DNA of 64,000 bases, taken from Dactylellina haptotyla. Lineage: Eukaryota > Ascomycota > Orbiliomycetes > Orbiliales > Orbiliaceae. Positions 1 to 11,293 of this stretch are shown here, piece after piece. Numbering within the stretch: the stretch's first letter is position 1; every line of letters begins with the position of its first letter. Both the position numbers and the translations under genes were made by a program. The stretch is from the NCBI GenBank assembly GCA_031310005.1, contig CM062386.1, forward strand, positions 1,612,001 through 1,676,000. Reading direction: 5' to 3'. Under the pieces are notes generated by a model. The model saw only the letters and a program-made list of their open reading frames with translations, made no database searches and was not told where the DNA came from.

Positions 1-3000
1 GACGCATCAAGGGTCGTATTTGCAAAGAAAGCGAGATAAGGCAAGTATTTTAAATGAGACTGGCGATGCATCTTGAGTGTTCCTGCATTTTTCCAACGCT
101 GAGTTTGGCAGGTTCTGAACAGCCGGAACCGAAGCTGCATGCAGACTTTGGTAACGGATTAACTCTCAGGTTCGAATGCACGAGTGACAGTCGAGGGAAA
201 GTCCGGTAACGGATGTAACGGCCGGTGTGCTGCGGGAGCCCTTGCGTTCCTGGCTTTGGGTCGTTCGACAGCCTGATTCGTCTGCCAAAACCATTAACAT
301 GCAGCCACATATCAGCCCTCGGTGTTAATATGCCGCATCATAAGAAAGCTTTCGCTCCCAGGGCGAATGTGCGCTTCCATTTGGAATCCTCTCTGTCTTT
401 TTGAACTCGAAATTGCCAATTAATTTTAAAAAGCTTGGCTACCTCGATAGAAAAGTAGCTTTACCGCAGTCATCCTCGAAAAACTGGTAGACCAGGGCGA
501 GAAAAGTGACCGTGCAGCTGGATACCTACCTGGGCGGCGGCCGGCTCCTCTTTGCCTGCGGGCGAAAAAGGGCGGTCCAAAATGTAACCTCCTTTGCCAG
601 CTCATGGGATTTTTCTCTCATAATCTCAATCAGATGTCAGGAACAAGGCATTTGAAGTTTACCGATGGTGATACACATTATCGTATCTGACTCGTCCCCA
701 TAAATATGATGATCTTTTTCTCGAGTTGGGGATAACCTGATAATATTTTACAACGGATCCCCCGTCAAACAAACAACCGCTGAGATGGACTTACCTACTT
801 TGGTTTTTTAGTTTCACTGAAATGAAATCATTGTATGGACGCCAGCTTCAGGAGGCGTCGCGGCATCGGCATCCACTGCCGTACAGTTTAGTCGCCTCCA
901 CTTCAAAATTCTGACGCCTATCAAGATTAAGTTTTCGGGCTCCAAAGTCCGCCACAACTGCCATTGGGGTATCGTGCGTGTCAGAGACAGAGCTGTTTGG
1001 GGCATCCACATCGAGAAACCCCACGCGGGAAGATCTAGAACCCCACGCAACACAAAATCCCATTAAAGGGTAAACAGTCCTCAGACAGTCAGGGGAAATT
1101 ATGGATTCGGCTATGATGGGCGCCTGGGTGAAGAATTTGGGTCGAAAGGTGGAGTCTTGAGGTACTACAGCGGGCTTACAGATCCATAGATAAGGTATCG
1201 CGTATATCGGCATCTTGAAAATGCATGAACTGGAACACTCACGTCGGCGGGATTCAATGCCAAGGAGGCTTGAACGCCGCTTTCGTTCCTTGGTCAGAGA
1301 GCCCACGCGACATTGTTATTATTGTCATGCACGAGGGACGATGTAATTTGGGACTGAGAACCTCATGGAAATACAATTTTGAAATTTCGGGAGGCCCGTC
1401 AGGTGATCCGTGCCAACTTGTAAATGCTGCACCAAAAAATATCTACAGGACAGCTTCAAAGATTACCATATTGAAAGCGTTTCAAGAGGGGTTCTCTTCG
1501 GGAGCAGTCTCATCCGTACATTCGTTCAGCATGCCCCTCTTTCTCTGTCCCGTCCACCTTTTCGAACGAATGATTACCACCCACTTACCGGTCATCTATG
1601 ATCATACTGAATGCAAACTTTGCAATGTCTGAGGACTGCGTTTTTACTTCTTCGTAGACTTTCTTGAGTGATAAACCCGTGTATTGGTATTCATGTTAGA
1701 GCCGTCCTTATCAATGATATCGATATACCGTATATAATATGATATTCCGCTTCCGCTGTGGGACAATAATATGAGAATACCGATATGATGAGACACCTTC
1801 AAGACTCTTGTCTCTCCCAGTACTCGGGTGGTAGGCGCCCGACAGGTGTCCAGGTATGTCTTAGCTTATACGCATCCAATCTCCACTGAGAGGTTTACCT
1901 GAATTTGCGGGTCCCGGAATGTGAGAGGCGCCACCGCGCACTGAGGTTTTCGCTCGGCTGTGCGAATGGGATATGATTTGTTTCGGCTCCGAAACTGTAT
2001 TCAGTAGACCTGATACGGATAATACGTGCGAAAGTGAGATCGTATTTGGAATGCTGTCCCGTCAATTTATCAATGTGAAATTTGATAATTATTTCAGACG
2101 TCTCTCCGGGTGGCTCTTGCATATATTGCCTCTACCTGGCGTCGAAGTGACTACTAAGAGATCGCCGAACTTTGTGTTGCACGCATGCGTCCATACGCAT
2201 CACGGCCTTGAAAGAGCGCTAGCTATTCAGTATGAGGTTAGCTAAGTACTGTATTTTCGATTTTGTAGTAGTGTTTTAGGATATATACTATCGATAGCCT
2301 TTCTTGCGTCACAATTGGCAAATTTGTAGAAATTAGTTATATCCATCCGATAACTTGTTGACTCTATTGTCTTGATATCTAAGTCAAAGAGAGCACATGT
2401 CTTGATCTTGAATAATTAATATACAATTTGCACAGGTGAATAAGCAGGTGTTTAGTAACTTTGAAATCAGAAAAATATCAGGGACTTTCATATATATATT
2501 TTCTGCTATGAGCCAATATATTGTAATACCTCTTTCTTGAAGTTAGTCTTTGGGCTACCATCAAGCCTAGGAGAATAGACAACATCGAAATAATAAATCG
2601 CCCAACTGGGGGCAAACGACATCTATAACGTTATAAACCCATGAACGCCTAGACGATCTCAACGAAAAAAGTGCAATCGAACCCAACGTCAAAAGCTAAT
2701 TTATAAAATACTCCGGGGCCCGAAATATTCAAGGTCTTAACACGGTCCGAATCGGTAACAGGCTCGAGCTCGGATCCGATGTAGGGATAATCAGCCATAC
2801 CCATCCCGTTGCCACACCTCCCAAACCACAAATATCCAAAGAATACAAAATAATCGAGTCAGAGGGAGTTATAACGTTATAACACTCGAAAAGCCCTGTC
2901 GAACCCAACACGTTCTCACGGGATGCAAGCAACATCACACCCACGTTTTTTTATTCTTCGCGTTGTTGGAACGGGTCGCGGCGCGCACGGTGTAACATTC

Positions 3001-3371
3001 TAGCCGAAGCAACTTGGCCAAGCCTGTTTTACCTCGGCTCCCCGCAAAACTTGGCCAGATCGACTTGGATTTCAGATCCAGGTTGTGAATTTGGGGGTGC
3101 GAGACTCGAGAAAGCTTGAGCTGAGATATATATACGGAGCATCTATATCGCCGGATCGACGACAGGGCTTTTCATCGATGGTTACGAGGTATCGCGAGCA
3201 TATAAACGACTGGATAGAAGGGTTGCCATTCACTCCATCGCAGATTCAATTTGGAAAGGTAGCAGTGCATTCCCCCCTGCAAACGCCCGACAGCTGCATT
3301 CTCGGCAACGCAATACGAGTTAATATTTGCATTGGTAGATATCGTCGAACTCTGAATCAAGAGACCCAAAG
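1..3371. other. Gene-poor leader region, no confident gene
   Basis: No open frame here has convincing coding character. Short frames occur on both strands (for example 848-1306 and 2649-2831 on the minus strand), but they lack an ATG start, a recognisable family or a sensible exon chain. Two near-identical small palindromes built on TATAACGTTATA lie at 2624-2635 and 2868-2883. The sequence is AT-rich with many stops in all frames. Confidence 0.5.
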
Positions 3372-4746
3372 ATGTCTAACACGCAGTACATCCTCATCGG
3401 GGCGGACCAGTCCATGTTTACGCAAAAGTAGTCTTCAATATATCTACAGTTATATCTGATCATATTCTAACTATGACGATATCGATAGGGTCCGCGCCTA
3501 CCTTCGCAACAACGCAATTCCGTTCCAAGATATCGCGTCCGATGTGAAGATATTCAAAACGGTCGTCTTGCCTAATGCTCCTTATCCACTCATTCCAAAT
3601 CTTATGGTTGTCTCTCAAGACACCAAGAAGTTCCAGGTGATCCAAGATAGCAAGGTTATAATGGATTACATCCAGAAGATGCACGGGCTGCCTGCGTCTG
3701 TGGGTGCGAAGAGAGCATTCGCCGACACCCTGTTTGAAATGGTATTGGATGATTTCTTCTTCATGCATATTCTGAATTGGAGGTATTTATTATCTTTATC
3801 AATGGTGTATTTTTGAAGGGCGATTGCTGAGCAATAATCATCTAGATGGGGTCGACCATCCCAGCAGAAATACTTGGAGTACACCTTTGGCGATTCCAGC
3901 CAGCCATTCGAAGTTGCTTGCAAGACTGGTGCTAGAGTTCTAAACTTGGTAGGCGGCAGGACGTCCACCCTCGGGCTAACCGAGAAGACCATGCCGGTTT
4001 TCAACGAGCAGCTCTCTGTGTTTCTTGATATGTTGACCCAACACCTGGAGACATATCAATTCCTCCTCGGAAACGAGCTCACTAGAGCGGATTACTCTCT
4101 CTACGGCCATCTCGCGGCTGGACTCTTGAGGGACCCTGCTCCCTATGAATGGCTGACAAGCGCTTACCCTGTAGTCCATGCTTATGTGCAGCGAGTCGCG
4201 GGATTGTCTGTTCGATGGGGAAGTAAAGATGTCGTTGAAGTTGAGGTCAAAGGAGACGTGCTGGTTTCTTGCAATACTACGATGGGGATAAACAGGGGAG
4301 GCGCGGATGTTGAGAAGACCGATACGGTGCCCGAGGGTTCCACGAAGCTTATGGCTTTGGTGATGAGAGATTATATCACCGTTCTAGGGCCGAGTGTGCA
4401 AGCTACCATTGAGTTCTTGAAGCGACAGGACGGAAAGGGCGAGGTTGTCGTCCCGAGAGGGTTGAAGCCAGAGTTCAAGTTTGAGTTCACGCTGCACGGG
4501 AAGGACGGGAAAGCGGTGAAGGAGACGAGGGTGGTGACTACTCACTGCGTTTACAACTTGCAGAGGCTTCTGGATACGACGTATCGGCCACAGGTACGGG
4601 CGGAAGTCGACAGGTGGATGGGCGAGGTCGGGTGTCTGACGGAGTGGAAGGATATTGTGGCGACGTGGGAGGGGAGTGGCTGGAGAATGGACCTGACAAG
4701 GCAGGGAACCGTGGCGACGAAGAAGGTCGATTCGCCCCGGCTTTGA
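3372..4746 (+). CDS. Glutathione S-transferase-like protein with C-terminal extension
   Basis: Three exons were read: 3372-3427, 3489-3782 and 3846-4746, giving 416 residues. The introns are 61 and 63 bp, with a CTAAC branch point before the first acceptor, and frame is kept across both. The N-terminus (about residues 5-80) resembles a thioredoxin-fold GST domain, with a cis-proline-type IPNL turn followed by QDSKVIMDYI, which fits the usual glutathione-binding E/Q-S-x-x-I pattern. Residues up to about 230 resemble an alpha-helical GST C-domain with the LTRADYSLYG capping-box-like segment. The last 180 residues, which are charged and beta-rich, are not part of an ordinary GST (about 220 residues) and were not recognised. 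A cytosolic conjugation or redox role is inferred; substrate is unknown. The next gene lies 827 bp downstream on the same strand. Confidence 0.82.
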
Positions 4747-5573
4747 TATAAACACAGATAAATTGAGGCTCATAGTCTTTATATTGTGTATTTTATCCTC
4801 AGAATTCCAAATCTGCCAAATATTAAACATTTGATGTTCGGTTGGCGGAAGTACAAACTCAAGTGAGTACTTCTGAGTAAGATCCCGGCATATGCTTGAG
4901 TGACGACTGTACCGGCCAGTGTGAGACGAAACCCGCGGGAAGCGCCGAAGGTGGCAAGCAGCAGCAGCGATCGATGACCGCGCCATGACCTGGAACCCCG
5001 CACCTGCGGCCATCGACGGGGTCTGAGTCTGGTGAGCGACCTTGTGATCTCTGCGGCAATCCCGTTCGCAGCCACGGGTTAAATATACTAACACGGGCGG
5101 AGGTGTCTGGTTGGTGGTGGCAGTTTGTGTTGGGCACTGCCCTGGCACATCGCACAAGCCTGACGTCACAGTTGGACGTCCACATCGAATTTTCGCAGCA
5201 GCATCTCGCAGGCCCAGCCAATAGCACACCTTCCTCGCTTGCACTCTGCAGATTCAAGGCAAAAAGGTACTTTCCCGTGGGGTTTCGGACAGGAAGGTAC
5301 TCGGACGGCATCTGTTGACTATTTCGTTCCCTCTCACCAAATCTTTCGTAAGACTCGCAAAACTTTTCGTCTCTCAACCCTCTTTTCCCTTCTTTTCAAG
5401 TGTGCAGTTAATGTCGTGCGGTATGATAATTATCGATAAAAACTGATACGATATTGGCATCATGCTCCCTTCGCGCAACTGATATCGACAGATCTCGCTG
5501 TTGAATATATCTCGAACTCCTGCTCTCTCTTTAGCCGACCTTATCCAGCCTGTCTCTCTCGCCAATCTTAAAC
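4747..5573. other. Intergenic region and promoter of the next gene
   Basis: No gene was seen. The last 220 bases before 5574 are pyrimidine-rich (CTTTTC and CTCT runs), as is common in fungal 5' leaders. Frames on the minus strand here are extensions of antisense shadows of the GST-like gene. Confidence 0.5.
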
Positions 5574-7976
5574 ATGGGGAAAGCTGCAGCTCGCTTTCCG
5601 AGCCCTGGTAGCAGCGTCGACTTGGGTACCTTCAAGCTCGACGACATGATATCTGACGACAAAACTTCAAATACCGCAGAAAATATAGGGAGGAAAACAA
5701 AGACGAAGGGACGGCCTTCTCTATCGTCGTTGTTCGAATCAGTGTCGTCGAAGTCATCTGATGGCCTGTTTGGCCGCAAGTCCTACTCCGATCCTATCGA
5801 GGCCTTCTTCGGTCTATCAACGCCGTATTTCTTCCTCATATTCTCAACTTATACCCTCATCGCCTTTCCGGAGTGGTCTCTACGATGGTGGCTATCTGGA
5901 ATCCCGCTCCTGTGCTTTCTAATTCTCCTAGGAGCGCATAAATCCGAACTACCAAACACACATCCGGCTCAAAGGTTGCCCTATATCGCCGCCATACTCT
6001 TCATCCATCTCCTCCTATCGACCTCATGGCTGGCATACTATATACTCGCGGTCTTGACATGGCCTTTCGTCGCAATTCTTGCCATCGCAAACTATACAGT
6101 CTTGCAGGGTATCGTTCGAAAATCGATGCGCGAAATGGGAAGAGATATGCACTACTTCCAAGATAAAATCGCATGCTTCGACCTCCCGGCCCTGGATATT
6201 GATGTCAGGGCCAACGGCATGATGGTAATCGAGGGTGCGACCTTCACCCTTAGCACGCTAACGCTAGAAGCCCACGGCATCGAGGTCGCGCTCAAAGTCG
6301 ACGACGGTCTCGAAGTCTGCTTCCGAACGGAGAAGGCCATAGCGAGATTCGGGCGCTGTGTGGAAATAGGAGATGTCTACATCACTCTTAAAACAGAAAT
6401 GGACACCGGACCCGGTAGCATCTTTGCCATGAGACGCTCAAATACCATCGATACCATGCTCGAAAACCATCGCCCCGAACAACTCCACCCGAAGAGCCTC
6501 AGTGATGCTATCGAACAAGTCAAAGACGTTACGGAAACCCAATATTTCGACGAAGACGAAGAACAAGCCATCTGCTCATACACCGAACGAGTAAATCATA
6601 TCCACGAGAACACCGCCATCCACGCGGCCCGAAAACGCCTGTCTTCCCTCGGCGAGAAGTACTCCCGTTTCACCGTCAAGGAGAAGAAAGCAATGATCGC
6701 ATCTGCCCTCCAAACCGCCGCCTCGATCACCCATCCGCCAACCTGGTCGATCGCTGTATCCCACCTGAAAGCTCGCACACCACCCTGGATCCACGAATTC
6801 AACAACCGATTTCCCATGATCCAACGGACGATGCTCAACGTCATCGCTCATCTCCACCCTGTTAAATGCAACGGTGTGGTCGGGAACGTGACGGGTCTGT
6901 TCGCTTCAGGCATGCTCGAACGCGCGGTTTTTAAACACTACAAGAACGAAAACCGAGAGATCTCAAAATTAGCATCGCGGGTGCAAACGTGGCTTGAAAC
7001 GGGGAATTTCGTCTGCCAGTTTAGCAAGATTAATGGTGTAGCGCAGGTACCCAGTACCGTCAGCTATGATATCATCGCATCGATCAAAACGTCGACGGTA
7101 CAGGTTTTCAAGGTCCTCGTTGCGCCAGAGATTTCCGAGCCGCTGTTGGATGAAGACGATACTGTCAGTGTGGATTCCGCGGCTAGCAATGCTTCCGGGA
7201 AGTCTGGTGTCAGCGTTACGATTAAAGATAAAGTGGGCATCAAGCAAGAGGAAGATAAAGGCATCAGCGAAGTTGCTAGGATAAATGGTGTTTCCTCAAC
7301 GGTGGAAGTACCGAGTCTTCTGCTACCGCATCATGAATACTTATTTCCTCCACCGCCTGCGTCGAAGACTCCGGGCTCCCGTAGTCTAGAAAAAGTCGCC
7401 GAGGATGTTACCGTTCACTTTGATGAAGATGATAGACTAGAGGATGACGTTCTAAGTGATGATTTTGACGGGCGGAAAGCCGCAGCAGGATTAGTAGCGG
7501 ATGAAGGGAAGGATGAAGTCATGGTCATCGCTACGGTGCTGGCGAGTTTGCCGGCGCAGTTTAATTCTACCATATTACACTTTGCCACGGCGTTGCTGAA
7601 GGCTAGCAAGCTGATCGAGATCGAGAAGGAGGTCGAGGGGAAAGATGCGGCGGTGACAGATGACGACGATCCTGCTATGGTGATAAGGTCCCGATCGCTC
7701 GGTAGAGTCGGAAGCAAGATCAGCAAGACTATGAAGAGGACGTTCACGGGGGTGGTTGATGATGCGTGGATTGCAAAACTTATGGGTAAGTTGGTCGGTA
7801 AAGTTGAAGGGTTGAAGGGGGAGGTGGGATATAAGATGCCCATTCCGGTGGACTTGAAGCCGAGGAGACTGATCGGGCTCGGTCCAAAGGGAACAGCCGT
7901 GGATTATGGTCTGTTCACTAAGGATGAAGTGAGAGAGCTGTGGCCGGATGATAATCCGTATCGACGGAATTGCTAG
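5574..7976 (+). CDS. Large uncharacterised four-TM membrane protein
   Basis: A single uninterrupted frame encodes 800 residues. The start ATG follows a pyrimidine-rich leader. The N-terminal 75 residues are polar and Ser-rich. Four hydrophobic segments follow at about residues 79-99, 103-121, 136-155 and 156-178, arranged as two hairpins. Residues about 205-285 look like a run of alternating beta strands (for example GIEVALKVDDGLEVCFR). A helical region follows to about residue 530, and an acidic, disordered linker spans about 530-690. The C-terminal 110 residues are basic. I do not recognise the family with certainty. The combination of membrane hairpins and a strand-rich region recalls membrane-anchored lipid-contact proteins, but this is only an inference. 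The absence of introns over 2.4 kb is unusual beside its neighbours. Confidence 0.85.
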   Translation: MGKAAARFPSPGSSVDLGTFKLDDMISDDKTSNTAENIGRKTKTKGRPSLSSLFESVSSKSSDGLFGRKSYSDPIEAFFGLSTPYFFLIFSTYTLIAFPEWSLRWWLSGIPLLCFLILLGAHKSELPNTHPAQRLPYIAAILFIHLLLSTSWLAYYILAVLTWPFVAILAIANYTVLQGIVRKSMREMGRDMHYFQDKIACFDLPALDIDVRANGMMVIEGATFTLSTLTLEAHGIEVALKVDDGLEVCFRTEKAIARFGRCVEIGDVYITLKTEMDTGPGSIFAMRRSNTIDTMLENHRPEQLHPKSLSDAIEQVKDVTETQYFDEDEEQAICSYTERVNHIHENTAIHAARKRLSSLGEKYSRFTVKEKKAMIASALQTAASITHPPTWSIAVSHLKARTPPWIHEFNNRFPMIQRTMLNVIAHLHPVKCNGVVGNVTGLFASGMLERAVFKHYKNENREISKLASRVQTWLETGNFVCQFSKINGVAQVPSTVSYDIIASIKTSTVQVFKVLVAPEISEPLLDEDDTVSVDSAASNASGKSGVSVTIKDKVGIKQEEDKGISEVARINGVSSTVEVPSLLLPHHEYLFPPPPASKTPGSRSLEKVAEDVTVHFDEDDRLEDDVLSDDFDGRKAAAGLVADEGKDEVMVIATVLASLPAQFNSTILHFATALLKASKLIEIEKEVEGKDAAVTDDDDPAMVIRSRSLGRVGSKISKTMKRTFTGVVDDAWIAKLMGKLVGKVEGLKGEVGYKMPIPVDLKPRRLIGLGPKGTAVDYGLFTKDEVRELWPDDNPYRRNC

Positions 7977-8724
7977 ATGAGACTTTGTTTTTGGCGCGGA
8001 TTACGCAGATACCCTTCGTTTCGACATATACTTATTTTGTTCACTTATTTTTGGATTTTTTTGCTTTCATGACTCTTTTTGTTTTATGGCATTCGGACTG
8101 AGATACACTCCGATACATCGTATTTTTTTTTACAAATGGGGTAGAAGAAGAAGCTAGAAAAGCATGCAGAGCTCTTGATTATGCCGTTATGAACAGTAAA
8201 GCGTTTCGTTTCTTGTTATTTCATAAGATAGAGTACTAATGTATAATTAGAAACTCTTGGGTCGTTTATTTATCTCTTTACATTCGTCTTTTCAACTTGT
8301 CCTTTCAGTTCCCTAGTCGAGGGACCAACTTCTCAAATTACAACATAGTATCGCGTTGTCTGCATCAAGTTCAATGAGCATTAGGATCTCTTGTAGAGTT
8401 AAATCACTATTTACTTTGGATGACGCTAGCATTTTGAGAGTGGTCAGATATATTTTCGGTGCTAGAATTGTACAAAAGGTATCATGAAGTGTATACATAA
8501 AGTCAACATTTCCCGTCTGGTATCATATGTCCTACTGTTTTCTCGCGCCTGTACGTAATGCATAGTAAGAGAAAACAAATTCCAAAAAGATAAAAAAAAA
8601 AAAATACAAAGTGAAGAGACACACAATGCCTCGTTAGCCGATAGCCATATGAATGGTGTTGGCGAGCGGATATATATCTTTAATCCGGGTCTCTACAATG
8701 GGAAAACCCCCCTAGTCGTCCGCT
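7977..8724. other. Intergenic region between convergent genes
   Basis: This is an AT-rich spacer holding the 3' ends of two convergent genes. It has T- and A-runs (for example an A-run near 8590) compatible with 3' processing signals. No gene was seen. Confidence 0.5.
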
Positions 8725-11164
8725 TTAATACATGCCCGACCTCGGGAGTCTTCTAGTCCAACTGAGGATGTCGAACTCCCTGCTGGTACCGGAAAACGCA
8801 CTGATCTTTCCTGTAAGCGGCTGTTTCGAATCGCCGTAGTATTTAATCCTGTACCTGCCGCTAGGAACGCTCTTTGGGCCCGTTCCGATCATCCATTGGA
8901 TGATCACGCTGCTGGTACCCCAGAACCCATCGTCCCTTCTCCAGTTATAAATCAAATCCCAGTCCTCGTCGCTGCGAACTTGCTTCCAACTGCCATCTGT
9001 CTGTTTGACCTCAACGGCGGCATAGGTACCTTCCAGGCGGAGGTTGTTGCGTGGATTGGCAGCGATGAACACGACTTGAGCTACGTCGCCGGGGCGATAT
9101 GTGGGCGCCGTGTCGGAGGTCACCTGGCCGAATGATTTTCCCACCGGCGGGTTATCGTATACGACGCCCGTGATAAAACTGAGACTCTTATCCGAGTTGT
9201 CTGGTGGGGAAGGGCCTGGGTCAAGAGTCTGTGTGTTCGTGGAGGACAGTTGAGAGAGGTATTTTAGGGTGAGTGAGATGTACGCGTTTAAGGTGTGGGG
9301 GCCGTAGAGTGTAGATGCGCCCTCGTATCTTTGGATACCATACTCTTCTTCTGTGGTAATATAATGGGTGTAGGAGTTTGCGGGTCCGCCGATGACGACG
9401 ACAGGCTCGGATCCCGAGGGGATGATGTCAGTAGAAGCTTTGGCAACCGCTTCCTTCCATCTTCTGCCGCCCATGGTCGTGGCTTCGCCTGGGGAGATGA
9501 TAGCGATGAATTGACCAACGCGCAGCATTTGGATATCGACGATGTTAGGCGTCCAATCGTACGGGAAATGGATCTCGCCGACGTCCAGGAGGATGGGCTT
9601 GGGCCATTGGCATGCCTTCTGGTCCGGACCGGGAGCTTTGAGCAAGCTTGAGACGACTTTCCAGACAGGGTTGGCATCAGGTGCTCCAGAGTCGCTTTGG
9701 GTGAAATCGAAAGCTCCCGGTCCATCTGTGGTTCCTGCTGCAAACGAGTAGCCTAGAGCTGCAGCGCAGGTTCTGACAGTTGTTCCGTTCGGATGTGTGA
9801 ACGAATACTTTGAAAGATCGACAAAGGTATGGAACGATTTCACAGAGCTTCCTGTAACCGCAGTTCCGGATTGGTCGAGGGAGTCGAATAGGTCGAGCGC
9901 ACCCTGCGCCTGTCGTCTTCCAATCTCGTAGCAACTCGAAGCACCGTTATCCTTTATTCGAAAGAAAGGTCCTCGACCGTGACATGGCTGGCTTTTACCC
10001 CCACAGGTGCTCTTCTCGAAATCGCACAGCTGACCCTCGTTTTCAGGGTTCTCGCAGTAGGCACCCTCCGTATTAGGGGTGGTATCACCAACACTAGCCT
10101 GAGAGAACCCTGCGACGAAATCTGTCGAGCTGGTATCGCTGCCCTTGACTTTCGTCTCAAAGAGGTAGGCAGCGACACCCTTGTTATCCCCGGACACGAT
10201 TGTGTTGTTCCCTAACATCGACGTTCCATGGACAGAATACCACGTCAGAACGCCGATGTGTTTGTTGTCGGAGGCTCGAGTGAAGCGGAGCATGGTGAGG
10301 GTCCTGTCGACGTCGGCATTGTACCTCGCTCGTTCTTGCTCGGAGTTTGCGAGATATGCGACAGGGCTTCGGTTAATGGCCGCACCTTCGAGGTCTGTGA
10401 TGCCAGATGTGAGGTATCCTTCGCCGAGAGATTCATGGGCCCGTTTGATAGATAGGATAGTGCCGTCAACGATTGCTTGATAACTTTGTTTGTCGAAGCC
10501 TTTGCTGGTGATTTGTGGGAGTAGGTAGTTCATGAACGCGCCAGGCCCGGAGTGGGAATGGGTCCCTGTTAGAGCGACATTGGACTGCTTGTACATAGAG
10601 TAATCACCACCTAGAGCAGCGAGGCCTTTCAAAACACCATATCGGATTGCTGTATCGCCACATGCCGTATCTAGAACGAGATATATAAATCGGTCTGTCG
10701 GGTTATCGACGCTTCCTACAATGAACGCTCGAGAGTAGAGTCTTTGCCGAAGACCAGATCCAACTTGGCTGCCGTTTGCATAGCCCATAAAGTTGATCTC
10801 GACGACGGGTCTTTATAGTCATATTAATTAGTTTTTGCGCTAAATGTCTACACAGCTTGATATGTCCGAATATATACGGCGATAGAGGGGAAACATACCC
10901 AGTGATATCAGCCTTTCCAACGCCGAGGAGGTACTTTTGTCCGGAATTTGAAACCTGCCGTTTTTCATTTTGAGTGCCCTGAACATTGTTAAAGATATTT
11001 TGAAGGATAGGGCTAACTGGTGGCATCGAAGTTTTGAGTTTCAAAACGTCAGGATAGTAATTGTGTTGGTAGAGATGTGCCACCTGCCAGAGAAGGCCGG
11101 TTACAATCAGGACCAAACAACCGGCAACCGCAGTCCGAGTAGTGAATGAAGTAGAAGACTTCAT
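8725..11164 (-). CDS. Neutral (alkaline) ceramidase
   Basis: Two exons were read, 11164-10899 and 10810-8725, separated by an 88-bp intron (GTATGT donor); the product is 783 residues. Neutral ceramidases hydrolyse ceramide to sphingosine and fatty acid. Family signatures are clear: GVGKADITGPVVEINFMGYA runs across the splice junction. GTHSHSGPG (His 173 and 175) and VHGTSM (His 283) match zinc-ligand segments. The cysteine-rich stretch after GDTTPN and the C-terminal beta-sandwich region are also present. A single hydrophobic segment near the N-terminus (about residues 13-30), after a short basic tail, suggests a signal anchor (type II) or an uncleaved signal, so the enzyme is probably luminal or extracellular. 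The expected nucleophile motif GDxSPN reads GDTTPN, with Thr at residue 333. Length matches the family. Confidence 0.95.
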
Positions 11165-11285
11165 CTCGAGCCGATAAACAAGCTTCTGGACTATGGGGGA
11201 AGTTCAAAGCTTCAGAGCAGCCGGACTGGGCGGGTTGTCTCTAGAAAGAAGAAAGGAGATTATCATTAGCGTTCCAGTCGTCCAC

Positions 11286-11293
11286 TTATATAA
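11286..11293 (-). promoter_or_regulatory. TATA-like box of the ceramidase gene
   Basis: The minus strand reads TTATATAA about 122 bp upstream of the ceramidase ATG, a plausible TATA-box position for a fungal gene. This is by pattern only. Confidence 0.35.

Noticed and set aside
848-1306. 152-codon minus-strand frame
   Set aside because: It has no ATG at its beginning, no recognisable family and overlaps another open frame; a GTGAGT donor inside is suggestive, but no matching exon chain could be built.
1225-1632. 135-codon plus-strand frame
   Set aside because: No family, opposite overlapping frame, no promoter or splice context.
2660-2700. tRNA B-box-like motif followed by a T-run (minus strand)
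   Set aside because: No A box and no cloverleaf can be folded; not a tRNA.
2649-2831. 60-codon minus-strand frame with protein-like composition
   Set aside because: No ATG context or partner exons and no family; may be a decayed exon, but cannot be supported.
4384-5244. 286-codon minus-strand frame
   Set aside because: Antisense shadow of the GST-like gene plus intergenic DNA; Arg/Pro/His-rich as expected from reverse reading of coding DNA.
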